Positions 43,409-54,047 of a DNA stretch of 64,000 bases are shown piece after piece. A program made the translations under genes and the position numbers. A model generated the notes under the pieces. That model did no database searches. It was given only the letters and a program-made list of their open reading frames with translations, and was not told where the DNA came from. Position 1 is the stretch's first letter; every line of letters starts with the position of its first letter. This DNA is from Streptococcus sp. Marseille-Q0941. Its GTDB lineage: Bacteria > Bacillota > Bacilli > Lactobacillales > Streptococcaceae. The DNA lies in the NCBI RefSeq assembly GCF_943736975.1, contig NZ_CALSFO010000005.1, positions 62,001-126,000 of the forward strand. The letters are read 5' to 3'.

Positions 43409-44851
43409 TTATTTGTAAAAACTCGTTTTCTCTTCCAAACTTCTACGATATTCTTCCTCATAGTCGTAGAGAGGAGTTGGGTAGTCACCGTCAAAGTAAG
43501 CAACACAGAGACCACCATTCGGTGCATCTGTTTCAATCCCAATAGAGTTAATCAATCCATCAATCGAAAGATAAGTCAGGCTATCCGCACCAATGATTTG
43601 GCAAGTTTCTTCAACCGTATGATTGGCCGCAATCAGCTCCTGACGTGTCTGGATATCAATCCCGTAGAAACATGGATAGGCAAGAGCAGGACTCCCAATA
43701 GCAACGTGCACTTCTGCTGCTCCCGCTTCTTTCAAAAGCTGGACAATGCGACGTGATGTCGTTCCTCGTACAATGGAGTCATCAATCATGACAACACGTT
43801 TGCCTTTTACGACACCAGAAACGGCAGACAGCTTCATCCGCACACCTTGTTCCCGCAATTCTTGAGTCGGCTGGATAAATGTACGTTGCGTATATTGGTT
43901 TTTGATCAGACCCATTTCATTTGGAAGACCTGATTCTTCGGCAAAGCCCATAGCTGCGCTGAGAGAGGAATTTGGCACCCCAACTACGATATCCGCTTCG
44001 TGCTTGAACTCACGTGCCAATTGAGCTCCCATTCGCTTACGAGCTGTATGGACATTGACACCATGGATATTGGAGTCAGGACGGGCAAAGTAGATATACT
44101 CCATCGAACAGATTGCCAGCTGAGTATCGTTTGTATAGCTGTCATACTGGATGCCATTTTCATCAATAATAACAATCTCGCCTGGTTTCACATCGCGAAT
44201 CCACTCAGCACCGATGACTTCAAAGGCGCAGGTTTCAGAGGAAACCACAACTGCTCCATTGGCCATTTTCCCGATTGACAGAGGACGGAAGCCGTTTGGA
44301 TCAAGCGCTGCAATTAGCTTATCTTCAAACATCAAGAGATAAGCAAAACCACCTTTAACAAGACTGAGCGCTTCCTTGATTTTCCCCATCAGGTTTGGAT
44401 TGTGGCTACGACGAATCAAGTGAGCCAAGATTTCTGAATCAGAAGTCGAGCTAAAGATTGCTCCTCTTTGTTCCAATTCTTGTTTGAGTGATTCTGCATT
44501 GGTCAAATTCCCGTTATGAGCCAAACCAAACTGCATATCGTGAAAACGGAAGAGGAAAGGTTGGATATTGTCTACAGAAGCTTCTCCCGCAGTCGCATAG
44601 CGCACGTGTCCAATTGCTCCAGTCCCTGTCAATTTATCCAAATTAGCAGGATTTTTGAAGACTTCTGATAAAAGCCCCATATCACGATGACGCTTCAATT
44701 GTCCATGGTCATTGGAGAGGATCCCTGCCCCCTCCTGACCACGGTGCTGAAGGCTATGGAGTCCAAAATAGGTCAATTTAGCAGCATCCGGGTGACCCCA
44801 AATACCGAAAACACCACATTCTTCATTAAGAGATTTTACTTCGTATGTCAT
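43409..44851 (-). CDS. purF: Amidophosphoribosyltransferase
   Basis: First committed step: PRPP plus glutamine to phosphoribosylamine. The 480 residues begin with a short propeptide, MTYEVKSLNEE, before the N-terminal nucleophile Cys12 (CGVFGIWGH), exposed after self-cleavage in this class. The PRPP-binding loop is VVMIDDSIVRGTTSRR (about 355). It is 12 bases after purL. End-product inhibition by AMP and GMP is known for the family. Confidence 0.97.
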   Translation of the reverse strand: MTYEVKSLNEECGVFGIWGHPDAAKLTYFGLHSLQHRGQEGAGILSNDHGQLKRHRDMGLLSEVFKNPANLDKLTGTGAIGHVRYATAGEASVDNIQPFLFRFHDMQFGLAHNGNLTNAESLKQELEQRGAIFSSTSDSEILAHLIRRSHNPNLMGKIKEALSLVKGGFAYLLMFEDKLIAALDPNGFRPLSIGKMANGAVVVSSETCAFEVIGAEWIRDVKPGEIVIIDENGIQYDSYTNDTQLAICSMEYIYFARPDSNIHGVNVHTARKRMGAQLAREFKHEADIVVGVPNSSLSAAMGFAEESGLPNEMGLIKNQYTQRTFIQPTQELREQGVRMKLSAVSGVVKGKRVVMIDDSIVRGTTSRRIVQLLKEAGAAEVHVAIGSPALAYPCFYGIDIQTRQELIAANHTVEETCQIIGADSLTYLSIDGLINSIGIETDAPNGGLCVAYFDGDYPTPLYDYEEEYRRSLEEKTSFYK

Positions 44852-44863
44852 TTTATATACCTT

Positions 44864-47800
44864 TTATTTCCCAGTAAAATATTTAACCGCTGATGCAAAG
44901 AGGTGCTGGTCTTTATTTCCTGGAATATTTTGGAAGAGACCATCTTCGAAACGTTCTGAGTGCCCCATCTTACCAATGATTTGACCGTTCTTGCTAGTGA
45001 TCCCTTCAATAGCATGGACAGAACCATTTGGATTGTATTTAGAATCCATGCTAGGTTTACCTTCAAAGTCAACGTATTGGCTAAAGATTTGACCATTGTC
45101 ACGAAGCTCTGCAAATTCTTCAGCTGTCACGACAAATTTCCCTTCACCGTGTGATACTGGAATAGCATGGATGTCACCAACTTCCACTCCAGCAAGCCAT
45201 GGTGAGTTCGTGTTGGCAATACGTGTTTCTACCATCTTAGCCACGTGTTGGTTGGCATCATTGTAGAAGAGGGTTGGACTGGTACTGCTTGCATCTTCAA
45301 AGTTACCGTATGGAAGGAGACCTGATTTGACAAGAGCTTGGAATCCATTACAGATACCGATGATTAAACCACCACGTTCGATGAAGCTATCAATAGCAGC
45401 ACGAACTTTTTTATTGAGCAAGATATTAACGATAAATTTAGCTGATCCATCTGGTTCATCCGCTGCTGAGAAGCCACCTGCAAAGAAGATAATGTTAGCT
45501 TTTTCGATATTGTCAACCATGGTGTCAACCGACTTGACAATTGCTTCTTCATTCAGTGTGACAAATGGTACCAAGTTAACTCTTGCACCTTCTTTTTCAA
45601 AAGCCTTAGCGGAGTCGTACTCAGAGTTAGTACCTGGGAATACTGGGATGTAAACCACTGGTATCTCAACTCTTTCTTTAGCTTTGATAACAGCATCTGA
45701 AGCCACTGCAGGTACTTCTTCCAGTTCAGTAGCCTGTTCAAATTCAGTTGGGTAAACTTCTTCCAGTTTGCCTTGGAAGGCACTGTCAAGTTTATGTCCA
45801 TCAAGCGTTACACCATTGACAGCAAGTGTAAAGTCAGCTACTGTTTGTCCAATCTTGGCAACACCTGCAATCTCTTCCGGAGATGTGAAGACGAATCCAC
45901 CCAATTGAGCTGTCAAGGCAGTCTCAAGATTTTCAAGGGTTACAGTGGCACCGATATGGTTACCAAATGTTGCAAGTGCAAGAGCTTCAAGGACACCACC
46001 ATATTTGACAGCTGATGCAGATGTCACTTTGTGATTAGCTTGGATAGCTTCAAACTGAGCAAAGTTAGACTTGATGAGATCAAAATCAATCTCTTGGGCT
46101 AAAGTTTGACCTGGGATGTAGTAGATGTTTTCACCAGCAGTCTTGAACTCTGGAGAGAGTACCTTCCGGCTATCTGCTGTTGTCACCCCAAAGGCGACCA
46201 AGGTTGGTGGTACTGTCAATTCTTCAAAAGTACCAGACATAGAGTCCTTACCACCAATAGATGGCAACCCAAGTTGAATCTGAGCTTCAATGGATCCAAG
46301 AAGAGCAGCTACGGGTTGGCCAAAACGCTCTGCTTGTTTATCCATACGCTCGAAGTATTCTTGATAAGAGAAACGAGCCTTAGACCAGTTTGCACCAGCA
46401 GCAACCAAGCGAGCGGTTGCTTCGATGACCGCATAAGCAGCACCATGATATGGAGACCATTCGGCTACATAAGGGTTGAATCCTTGCGCCATGACAGAAG
46501 CAGTATGAGTCACGCCATGTTGGACTGGCAATTTCTGTACAGAAGCTTCCGTTGGTGTGATTTGGTAGCGACCACCAAGTGGGTGATTGACTGTTGAACG
46601 ACCAACCGAGCTATCAAAGATAGTTTGTAATCCTTTTTGACTTGCATGGTTAAGGTCAGCCAAAACTTCAAGCGTATCTGCCTCAAGGGTTTCAGCAGAT
46701 GTTTGGCGTTCTTCTGGAAGCTTGACATCCTTGTCAACCACCTTAGCATCTACGACTACCCGTACACCATTTGTATCAAGGAAACGACGTTCCAAATCAA
46801 CAATTGTCTCACCATTCCAGTGCATGACAAGATTTGGTTTTTCAGTCACTGTTGCAACGACAACTGCATCAATATTTTCTTTATTACATGCAGCAACGAA
46901 GGCATCTACGTCTTCAGGACACACCACAACTGCCATCCGTTCTTGAGATTCAGAGATAGCAATCTCTGTGCCGTTCAAACCTTGGTATTTCAATGGCACT
47001 TTGTCTAGATCAATTTCAAGACCATCTGCCAATTCACCAATAGCCACACAGACACCACCAGCTCCAAAGTCATTTGATTTCTTGATCAGACGGGTAACAT
47101 CCCCATTACGGAAAAGACGTTGAATCTTACGTTCTTCGATGGCATTCCCTTTTTGAACCTCAGCACCAGCTGTTTCAACAGATTCAACCGTTTGAACTTT
47201 AGAAGAACCTGTCGCACCACCGACACCGTCACGTCCAGTCTTCCCACCGAGCAAGATAATCACATCACCATCTTCAGGTTTTTCACGAACTACATTTTCC
47301 TTAGGAGCTGCACCGACAACAGCACCTAGCTCCATACGCTTAGCAACGAAACCTGGGTGGAAGTATTCGCGAACATAGGTTGTTGCAAGACCAATTTGGT
47401 TCCCATATGAAGAATAACCGTGAGCCGCTGTTTTAGAAATGACTTGTTGTGGCAATTTACCAGCACGTGTTTCTGATATGGGAGCTGTAATATCACCAGC
47501 ACCTGAGATACGCATAGCTTGATAAACGTAGGAGCGACCTGACAATGGGTCACGAATGGCACCACCGATACAAGTAGCTGCCCCACCAAATGGTTCAATT
47601 TCCGTTGGGTGGTTATGGGTTTCATTCTTGAACATGAGGAGCCATGGTTCTTTGACACCATTGACATCTACTTCAATTTCAACGGAGCAGGCATTGATTT
47701 CATCAGACACTTCCATGTCATCCAAACGACCATTGGCACGCTCATAACGACCAAAAATAGTCGCCATATCCATCAAGGTTTGAGGTTTCTCGGTACGTCC

Positions 47801-48589
47801 CAACTCATCACGCATGGCGATATATTTGTCATAAGTCGCTTGCAATTGTTTTTGGAATTTAGAAGCTGAGAAGTCGATATTCTTCAACTCAGTCTCGAAA
47901 GTTGTGTGACGGCAGTGGTCAGACCAGTAAGTATCCAAAACCTTAAGCTCAGTCTCAGTTGGCACACGTCCAATGGACTTGAAGTAATCTTGGATGAAGA
48001 GAAGGTCATCCACTTCCATGGCCAATCCTTGCTCTGCCTTATACCGAGCAAAATCTTCCGCTGTATAAGTTTCAAAGAAATCCAAATTTGGAATGGTCTT
48101 GTCGGACTCAGAGAAATCTTGTTTGGCAATGCCAAGAGTGATATCTTTGAAACGAGAGTCCACTGGGTTCAAGAGGTAGTTTTTAACAGCTTCTAATTCA
48201 TTCGCGGCAATATCCTTGTTAACCAAGTACAATTGTGCTGTGTTCACCGTTACATCACTTGAGCTACCAAGCAACAGCAAAGCTTCTTGTGAAGATGCTG
48301 CACGTTGGTCAAATTGACCAGGCAAACTTTCGATGGCAAAGAAAGCAACCTTCTCAAGGTCAGCCTTAACTGTAGCTTCATCCAAAACAGTATCTGTCAC
48401 TTGCTCAGAAAAGATGTGTTTTTCCGCACGCGCAAACAAATCCTCTGCCAAATTAAAGACATCGTAAACCTGTACAATACGAAGGTCCTTCAAGGTTTTT
48501 AACTGAAGATTATGCTGTAGTTCCTTTACTAAAGAGTCAGATTTCACACGAAAATCAGCTTTTTTCTCAACGAAAATACGTTTATCCAT
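44864..48589 (-). CDS. purL: Phosphoribosylformylglycinamidine synthase (single-chain)
   Basis: FGAM synthetase of 1241 residues. It is the long, single-polypeptide form with an N-terminal PurS-like region, two AIR-synthase-type halves, and a C-terminal glutaminase domain; many Firmicutes instead use separate PurS, PurQ and PurL. The glutaminase nucleophile Cys is in IIGICNGFQALV (about 1085) and the catalytic His in HGEGKFV. The acidic, PurL-type metal region FKNETHNHPTEIEPFGGAATC is conserved. 55 bases follow purC. Confidence 0.97.
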   Translation of the reverse strand: MDKRIFVEKKADFRVKSDSLVKELQHNLQLKTLKDLRIVQVYDVFNLAEDLFARAEKHIFSEQVTDTVLDEATVKADLEKVAFFAIESLPGQFDQRAASSQEALLLLGSSSDVTVNTAQLYLVNKDIAANELEAVKNYLLNPVDSRFKDITLGIAKQDFSESDKTIPNLDFFETYTAEDFARYKAEQGLAMEVDDLLFIQDYFKSIGRVPTETELKVLDTYWSDHCRHTTFETELKNIDFSASKFQKQLQATYDKYIAMRDELGRTEKPQTLMDMATIFGRYERANGRLDDMEVSDEINACSVEIEVDVNGVKEPWLLMFKNETHNHPTEIEPFGGAATCIGGAIRDPLSGRSYVYQAMRISGAGDITAPISETRAGKLPQQVISKTAAHGYSSYGNQIGLATTYVREYFHPGFVAKRMELGAVVGAAPKENVVREKPEDGDVIILLGGKTGRDGVGGATGSSKVQTVESVETAGAEVQKGNAIEERKIQRLFRNGDVTRLIKKSNDFGAGGVCVAIGELADGLEIDLDKVPLKYQGLNGTEIAISESQERMAVVVCPEDVDAFVAACNKENIDAVVVATVTEKPNLVMHWNGETIVDLERRFLDTNGVRVVVDAKVVDKDVKLPEERQTSAETLEADTLEVLADLNHASQKGLQTIFDSSVGRSTVNHPLGGRYQITPTEASVQKLPVQHGVTHTASVMAQGFNPYVAEWSPYHGAAYAVIEATARLVAAGANWSKARFSYQEYFERMDKQAERFGQPVAALLGSIEAQIQLGLPSIGGKDSMSGTFEELTVPPTLVAFGVTTADSRKVLSPEFKTAGENIYYIPGQTLAQEIDFDLIKSNFAQFEAIQANHKVTSASAVKYGGVLEALALATFGNHIGATVTLENLETALTAQLGGFVFTSPEEIAGVAKIGQTVADFTLAVNGVTLDGHKLDSAFQGKLEEVYPTEFEQATELEEVPAVASDAVIKAKERVEIPVVYIPVFPGTNSEYDSAKAFEKEGARVNLVPFVTLNEEAIVKSVDTMVDNIEKANIIFFAGGFSAADEPDGSAKFIVNILLNKKVRAAIDSFIERGGLIIGICNGFQALVKSGLLPYGNFEDASSTSPTLFYNDANQHVAKMVETRIANTNSPWLAGVEVGDIHAIPVSHGEGKFVVTAEEFAELRDNGQIFSQYVDFEGKPSMDSKYNPNGSVHAIEGITSKNGQIIGKMGHSERFEDGLFQNIPGNKDQHLFASAVKYFTGK

Positions 48590-48644
48590 TTTAGTTCCTT
48601 TATCTATTTCTACTTAAAGACTGTAGTGACGACCAAGTAAAACT

Positions 48645-49352
48645 TTACTTCAAGCCCTTCAACTTCTCCAAGACAACCTTATAAACGTCTGTCAGACTAC
48701 CCAAGTCTCTACGGAAAACATCCTTGTCCATATGATGACCTTCAGCATCCCAAAGACGACAATTATCTGGTGAAAATTCATCTGCCAAGATAATCTTACC
48801 ATCCTTATCAAAACCAAATTCCAATTTGAAGTCAATCAAACGAAGACCAATTTGTGCAAACCAATCTTTCAGCAATTCATTGATACGGCGAGTTTCTTCC
48901 TTGATATAAGCAATTTGCTCATCGTTGGCAATATCCAAAAACTTCACATGCTCATCATTGATAAATGGATCATCCAAATCATCGTTTTTGTAGTAAAATT
49001 CAACGATTGGAGTTTTCAAGTCCAAACCTTCTTCAACACCGAAACGTTTTGAGAAAGAACCCGCAGTCACGTTACGAAGAACAACTTCTAAAGGAATAAT
49101 AGTCACTTTCTTGTTGAGTTGTTCTGTATCGGAGATACGTTCGATAAAGTGAGTAGCCACACCCGCAGCATTCAATTTTTCAAAAATAAGAGACGAAATC
49201 TGATTATTCAGCACACCTTTACCCTCAATGGTCTCTTTGCGAGCTCCATTCAGCATAGTTGCCTGGTCCTTGTAGACCGACTTAATCACATTTTCGTCTT
49301 CTGTAGTATAGATATCTTTAGCTTTTCCCGTATAAATAAGTTTACTGGACAT
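48645..49352 (-). CDS. purC: Phosphoribosylaminoimidazole-succinocarboxamide synthase
   Basis: Joins CAIR and aspartate with ATP to give SAICAR. It is 235 residues, the normal size. Family marks are [11 protein letters not shown] (N-terminus), [14 protein letters not shown] and [18 protein letters not shown] [13 protein letters not shown] at the C-terminus. First gene of purC-L-F-M-N-DUF262-H, with its own promoter and a candidate PurBox. Confidence 0.97.
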   Translation of the reverse strand: MSSKLIYTGKAKDIYTTEDENVIKSVYKDQATMLNGARKETIEGKGVLNNQISSLIFEKLNAAGVATHFIERISDTEQLNKKVTIIPLEVVLRNVTAGSFSKRFGVEEGLDLKTPIVEFYYKNDDLDDPFINDEHVKFLDIANDEQIAYIKEETRRINELLKDWFAQIGLRLIDFKLEFGFDKDGKIILADEFSPDNCRLWDAEGHHMDKDVFRRDLGSLTDVYKVVLEKLKGLK

Positions 49353-49384
49353 TTTATCATTCGCCTTTCGTATTACTTTGCCTC

Positions 49385-49413
49385 ATTCTAACACAAAAAC
49401 AAGCAAAAATCAA
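49385..49413 (-). promoter_or_regulatory. purC operon promoter
   Basis: Minus-strand TTGATT (49408-49413), 17 bases, TAGAAT (49385-49390) with an upstream TG (extended -10). Confidence 0.75.
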
Positions 49414-49416
49414 ATA

Positions 49417-49429
49417 TTTTGCGAACGAA
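49417..49429 (+). promoter_or_regulatory. Candidate PurBox upstream of purC
   Basis: TTTTGCGAACGAA (plus strand) has the CGAAC core of the PurR box just upstream of the purC -35, in line with control by PRPP-sensing PurR. One core base and the last W differ from consensus. Confidence 0.4.
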
Positions 49430-49512
49430 AACGTATTCTCCCTTTGAGTTTGATAAGAATTGTAAATCCTTTTAGAATTACAGTTTTAAAATATTATTTA
49501 AAAAAGTGAACC

Positions 49513-50430
49513 TTATTCCCTATTCAAAAAATCATCCAAATAATAGCGTAAATAACTTTTCTTGCCTGTGATTATTTGTAAGTTGCCTTCTAAACCATAC
49601 CTAAGATTTTCAGCTTGTTCTCGAGTTATTTTTGTTTCCGCTTCTATTTTAAAGAAATTTCCTTGGTCAGTTTTGGTTGCAATTGTATCAATACTAGTGA
49701 TAGTAGAAACAAGTCTCACTTGATCATTGGTGGCATTAGTCGTGGTAAAGCGCACAAAATCTCCAATCTTGATTCCCACAATATCTTTTGAACTAAGATA
49801 GGCCGTCAATTTTGCTCTTCCTTCTCTATCTAATAGTGGATATAATTTAGCAAGTAATGTTCCTTCTGTGACTACCGCAGATTGATTCCTTTCAGGATTG
49901 AGATAAAGAACTCCGTCCTCCTTGGCTCTTATTGTTCCTCTTTCGAGTAAACTAGTTTGGCTTTTTTCCCCTATTTTTACTTCTAAATCATCTTGTTCAA
50001 AATCTATCTGCTCTTGTACAGTCGAAGAATTCTGAGAAGAAAGACCTATATTTTCCCGTGTAACACCATTCTTAAGATTACTTGTTTTACTTTGATAGTC
50101 TCTAAAATTCTCCAACTGACTAGCATTGGTTTCATCCTGAAGTACATCACCTAATTCCTGATACTGAACAAGTAAATCTCCTTGTTGCACCTGTTTGTTC
50201 TCTTCTAGATAATTAATTACCATCCGCCGATTACTACTTGACTGGATATTAGCAATGATACGACTAGGTTCAACTGTAGCTTTCGAAGATAAACTTATTT
50301 CCTTTTCTGCAAACATTGCAAATCCAAACATAAACACTACCAAAAGTGACATAGGAAAAATCACTCGACTGGAAAAATTATGATAACGTCGATTATAAAA
50401 TTCCGCACTTTCTAAAAATTCAAGGTACAT
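49513..50430 (-). CDS. comB: ComB-like transport accessory protein (short form)
   Basis: Partner of the ComA peptide exporter; HlyD-like membrane-fusion protein of 305 residues, while ComB and BlpB are usually about 450. It keeps the N-terminal start [17 protein letters not shown], the single membrane segment (about 24-41), the first lipoyl half (to about 90) and the second half from [20 protein letters not shown] (161-180) to the end. The Gln/Ala-rich coiled coil between, normally over 200 residues, is only about 70. The frame is intact and no stop was introduced, so it looks like an in-frame shortening. Follows comA by 12 bases. Whether it still works is open. Confidence 0.85.
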   Translation of the reverse strand: MYLEFLESAEFYNRRYHNFSSRVIFPMSLLVVFMFGFAMFAEKEISLSSKATVEPSRIIANIQSSSNRRMVINYLEENKQVQQGDLLVQYQELGDVLQDETNASQLENFRDYQSKTSNLKNGVTRENIGLSSQNSSTVQEQIDFEQDDLEVKIGEKSQTSLLERGTIRAKEDGVLYLNPERNQSAVVTEGTLLAKLYPLLDREGRAKLTAYLSSKDIVGIKIGDFVRFTTTNATNDQVRLVSTITSIDTIATKTDQGNFFKIEAETKITREQAENLRYGLEGNLQIITGKKSYLRYYLDDFLNRE

Positions 50431-50442
50431 TCTTTCTCCTTT

Positions 50443-52596
50443 CTAACAGTTAACTAAATGAGCATAAAAACTATTTCGAGCAAGCAAGTCAGCATGATTG
50501 CCTTCTTCTACAATCTTACCTCGATCCAAAACAACAACTTTCTCCACCCGTTCAGCAATAGTCAAACGATGAGCGATGAAAATCAAGGTCTTATCTAGAT
50601 TCATGAGATTGTCCACTATCCGTTTCTCTGTTAAGATATCTAGACTACTCGTCGCCTCATCCAGAATCAAGATAGGGGCATCTGTCAAGAGAGCACGCGC
50701 CAACGCAATCCTCTGGCGTTGACCACCAGAGATTCCTGTCCCATCAGAAGTCAATTCTGTCTGGTAATTCAAGGGCATACGCTCAATATCTTCACGAATT
50801 TCTGCTAGCTCAACTGCACGTAGTATATCCTCCTGAGTCGTACCCTCCTTGGCTCCAAGGAGAAGATTTTCTAAAATTGTCCCATTAAATACATAAGGTT
50901 GTTGAGGTAAATAGTTGATATGTTTGCGCAGAGACTTTTTATCAATCTGATTTAAATTCATACCTCCCAGTCTGATTTCTCCCTGACTTGGGTTGAAAAA
51001 ATTAACCATCATCTTAGCCAAGGTCGACTTCCCTGATCCTGAAACTCCTACAAGAGCTATTTTAGAGCCATCTTTGATGTTCAAATTGATATCCGATAAG
51101 ATATCTTGACCATAGTCATACTTGTAGTGAATTCCCTTAAAAGTCATATCTCCTTGAACCATACTCAAATCCTCTACCATTTTCTGTCCTTCAAACTCAG
51201 AGTTGACCCGATACACCTCGTTGAGACGACTATTAGCAACTTGAGCTGTTTGGAGCTTACTCTGAAGGTTGATGATGTTTTCTAGAGGATTGGTGAAATA
51301 ATAAAGAAGTGTATTATACGTAATCAACTGGCCCAAACTCATCTTCCCATCCATAACGAAATTAGCACCCATCCATAATACGCAGACATTTAGCAACAGT
51401 TGAACAAATTTTTTAAGAGCTTTTTGCTGACTTTCTGCTCTGCTATAAGTAAAGGATCTTTTCAGATAGTCCACAAATTCCCTATCAAGCTTTTGGTAGC
51501 GTGTTTTTTCGCTAGCTAAGGATTTAATCGTTTCAATACCATTAATATCCTCTATAATAGAAGATGATAGGGTTGCATTTGCTTCCATGGTATCCCGATT
51601 CATCTTTTCAAAAGGTTTCATAAAAGCAATAATAATCACAGCATAAATAGGAAGCCCCAATAAGCTCATGAAAAAGAGATTACTATTTTGCAAAAACAAA
51701 ATTATGGAAATCATCAACATCATAGATATATCCAAAAAAATTGAAATAATGGTTGAAGCCAAGGCATCTATGATACTATTAGCATCTGTAAATCGTGACA
51801 CGATTTCCCCCGTCCGTCGAGTCACAAAAAAAGACATAGGTAGATTAAAAATATGTTTGATATAAGATAAAATAACATCAATCGATAGACGTTGCCCAAG
51901 GATAATTAAAAGGTAATCTTGAGCAAAAGACAAAATCTGTTGAAGAGCATAAACGATAACAAGGCATATAGAAATAATACTTAGGGTCGAAGATGTCTGA
52001 TTCGGTACATAGGTATCAATAATAGATTGTAGATAGTATGAACCAACGATGTTAATCAAGGTTACTAGAACGGTCGCTAATATGATATTGGTGATTAAAC
52101 CTTTCTGATTTATCAAAATAGGCAGAAAAGAAGTCAAACCCTGATTCTTGTCCTTATGTGGCTGATAATTTGGGGAGGGAGCCACAAAGATAGTTGTCCC
52201 TGTCCATTCTTCTTCAAATCTTTCACGCGATAGTTTGGTCAATCTAACCTCTGGATCTGGGTCAGCTATATGGATATTCTGCTTATCCATCCCTGTCACT
52301 ACATAATAATGATATAATTCTTTGTCCTTAAGCACGTGAACCACAAAAGGAAAGATTAAATTTGGAGAATCAAATAAAGTCATGTCTGCTTGAATGGCTT
52401 GTGGCTCAAAACCTAATGTTTCCGCAGCCTTCACCAGACCCAAAGCTGTCGTCCCATTTATAGTCGTTTTGGCTAATTCACGCAGACGTGCTAATGAATA
52501 ATGGCTTCCAAAACAGCCAAACACCATGGCCAATGAAGCCACTCCACAGTCCTTCTGATCCATCTGTGAGCGATAGTGTTTTTTTCTGAATTTCAT
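50443..52596 (-). CDS. comA: ComA-type peptide-cleaving ABC exporter
   Basis: A 717-residue bacteriocin/competence-type exporter that cuts double-glycine leaders and exports the peptide. The N-terminal C39 peptidase domain has catalytic Cys17 in DQKDCGVAS, His about 96 (HYYVVTG) and Asp in HIADPDP. Six membrane segments lie between about 160 and 430. The ATPase has Walker A GVSGSGKST, signature SGGQRQR and Walker B ILILDEATSS. Length equals pneumococcal ComA, and the place beside purC is that of comAB. Natural cargo would be CSP and, in relatives, bacteriocin peptides. I could not find a convincing ComE direct repeat upstream. Confidence 0.92.
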   Translation of the reverse strand: MKFRKKHYRSQMDQKDCGVASLAMVFGCFGSHYSLARLRELAKTTINGTTALGLVKAAETLGFEPQAIQADMTLFDSPNLIFPFVVHVLKDKELYHYYVVTGMDKQNIHIADPDPEVRLTKLSRERFEEEWTGTTIFVAPSPNYQPHKDKNQGLTSFLPILINQKGLITNIILATVLVTLINIVGSYYLQSIIDTYVPNQTSSTLSIISICLVIVYALQQILSFAQDYLLIILGQRLSIDVILSYIKHIFNLPMSFFVTRRTGEIVSRFTDANSIIDALASTIISIFLDISMMLMISIILFLQNSNLFFMSLLGLPIYAVIIIAFMKPFEKMNRDTMEANATLSSSIIEDINGIETIKSLASEKTRYQKLDREFVDYLKRSFTYSRAESQQKALKKFVQLLLNVCVLWMGANFVMDGKMSLGQLITYNTLLYYFTNPLENIINLQSKLQTAQVANSRLNEVYRVNSEFEGQKMVEDLSMVQGDMTFKGIHYKYDYGQDILSDINLNIKDGSKIALVGVSGSGKSTLAKMMVNFFNPSQGEIRLGGMNLNQIDKKSLRKHINYLPQQPYVFNGTILENLLLGAKEGTTQEDILRAVELAEIREDIERMPLNYQTELTSDGTGISGGQRQRIALARALLTDAPILILDEATSSLDILTEKRIVDNLMNLDKTLIFIAHRLTIAERVEKVVVLDRGKIVEEGNHADLLARNSFYAHLVNC

Positions 52597-52774
52597 ATTC
52601 TTATCCTTTTCTTAACAACCTAATTAAAAGTTCTGTAAGATTATTTTAGCCAAACAAAATAAGAAATTGATAACTCTTTCTAAAAAAACAGTATCTACAC
52701 CCAAATAGCACTTTTAAAAGTTTAAGCAAGCATATGGATTTTATAATTCGTTAAAATAAATATTCCACACAATC

Positions 52775-52806
52775 AAAAAAGCAACATGCAAGACATGTTG
52801 CTTTTT
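52775..52806 (-). terminator. Terminator after acpP
   Basis: AAAAAGCAACATG and CATGTTGCTTTTT form a 13-base-pair stem around a 5-base loop, ending in six T on the minus strand. Confidence 0.85.
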
Positions 52807-52807
52807 C

Positions 52808-53044
52808 TTATATTCTATTTTTGATAATTTCTAATACGTCTGCGACACTTTGGAGGTTGTCAATTTCTTCATCATCGATTTCGATTCCAAACTCATCCTC
52901 AATTGTTAGGACAAATTCCATCAAATCTACTGAATCAGCATCTAAATCATCCTTTAAGCTCAAGTTTTCGGTTACGACAAAGTCTTCCCCTTGACGCTCT
53001 TGGATGATAGTCACGATACGGTCGAAAATTTGTTGTTCTGTCAT
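52808..53044 (-). CDS. acpP: Acyl carrier protein
   Basis: Small acidic carrier (78 residues from MTEQQIFDR) with the phosphopantetheine Ser in DLDADSVDLMEF. AAGGAG precedes ATG 53044, so the 93-residue frame is rejected. It follows plsX closely. Since the main fatty-acid operon of streptococci has its own ACP, this is probably the second copy, linked to plsX and phospholipid synthesis. Confidence 0.93.
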   Translation of the reverse strand: MTEQQIFDRIVTIIQERQGEDFVVTENLSLKDDLDADSVDLMEFVLTIEDEFGIEIDDEEIDNLQSVADVLEIIKNRI

Positions 53045-53054
53045 ATTATTCTCC

Positions 53055-54047
53055 TTATTCCTCTGAAAATTCACGCGCAGTTTGGGCAACTACATCTGTC
53101 TCAAGCATGGTACGAATTTGGCGTATGGTGCTATAGACAGCCTTGGCATCACTTGAACCATGAGTCTTAACCACCGGTGCCTTAACACCAAACAGAACCG
53201 CTCCCCCAACATCTGAATAGTTAAGCTGTTTTTTCAAACCTCTGAGATTGTCTTTAAGAAGGAATGCACCTAGTTTGGCTCTAAGACCACCACCTACAAT
53301 AGCATTTTTAAGCAAACCCATGATACCCATAGCGGTACCTTCAATAGCTTTGAGCACAGCGTTTCCCGTGAAACCATCTGTTACAACTACATCAGCGACT
53401 CCATCCATCAAATCACGCGCTTCCACATTACCGATAAAGTTCAAGCACTCATCAGTTGCTAGCAAGTCATAAGCTTCCTTACGAAGTGGGTCTCCCTTGC
53501 TGCTCTCTGTCCCGTTATTAAGCAAACCTACACGAGGATTTTCAATTCCACGAACATTTTTGGCATAGAAGGATCCTAGGATTGCATATTGATGAAGGTG
53601 ATGGGCTGTATTTTCTGCATTGGCACCAAGGTCAAGCATATCAAAGCCTTTCCCATCAACTGTTGGTAAGGTTGACATAAGACCTGGTCGATCGATATTT
53701 TTGATACGGCCAACGATAAAGAATCCTGCAGCTAGCAAAGCGCCTGTATTTCCTGCAGAAAGAACAGCATCTGCCTCTCCATCTTTGACAGCCTTGGCCG
53801 CCAATATCATGCTGGCGTTTTTCTTCTTACGGATAGCTTTTGTAGGCTCGTCATCAGAATTTATTTTTTCATCTGTATGGATAATGCTGACACGCTCTGC
53901 GGCTGTTAGATATTGTTTGATTTTACTTTCGTCTCCATAAAGTTGAATCTCAATATCTGAAAAGTCAGCAAGGGCTTGGTTAACACCCTCAACGATGGCT
54001 TGTGGTGCGTAATCACCACCCATTGCATCTACTGCGATTTTTTTCAT
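53055..54047 (-). CDS. plsX: Phosphate acyltransferase PlsX
   Basis: Makes acyl-phosphate from acyl-ACP for the PlsXY route to lysophosphatidate. From ATG 54047 ([15 protein letters not shown]) it has 330 residues. The family start [10 protein letters not shown] and [15 protein letters not shown] are clear. Its ATG overlaps the recO stop (ATGA), and acpP follows ten bases on, giving an araT-recO-plsX-acpP order. Confidence 0.96.
   Translation of the reverse strand: MKKIAVDAMGGDYAPQAIVEGVNQALADFSDIEIQLYGDESKIKQYLTAAERVSIIHTDEKINSDDEPTKAIRKKKNASMILAAKAVKDGEADAVLSAGNTGALLAAGFFIVGRIKNIDRPGLMSTLPTVDGKGFDMLDLGANAENTAHHLHQYAILGSFYAKNVRGIENPRVGLLNNGTESSKGDPLRKEAYDLLATDECLNFIGNVEARDLMDGVADVVVTDGFTGNAVLKAIEGTAMGIMGLLKNAIVGGGLRAKLGAFLLKDNLRGLKKQLNYSDVGGAVLFGVKAPVVKTHGSSDAKAVYSTIRQIRTMLETDVVAQTAREFSEE

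Noticed and set aside
50443..52596. BlpA bacteriocin exporter instead of ComA
   Set aside because: The length of 717, close similarity to ComA as I remember it, and the place beside purC favour ComA; no bacteriocin or immunity genes are near.
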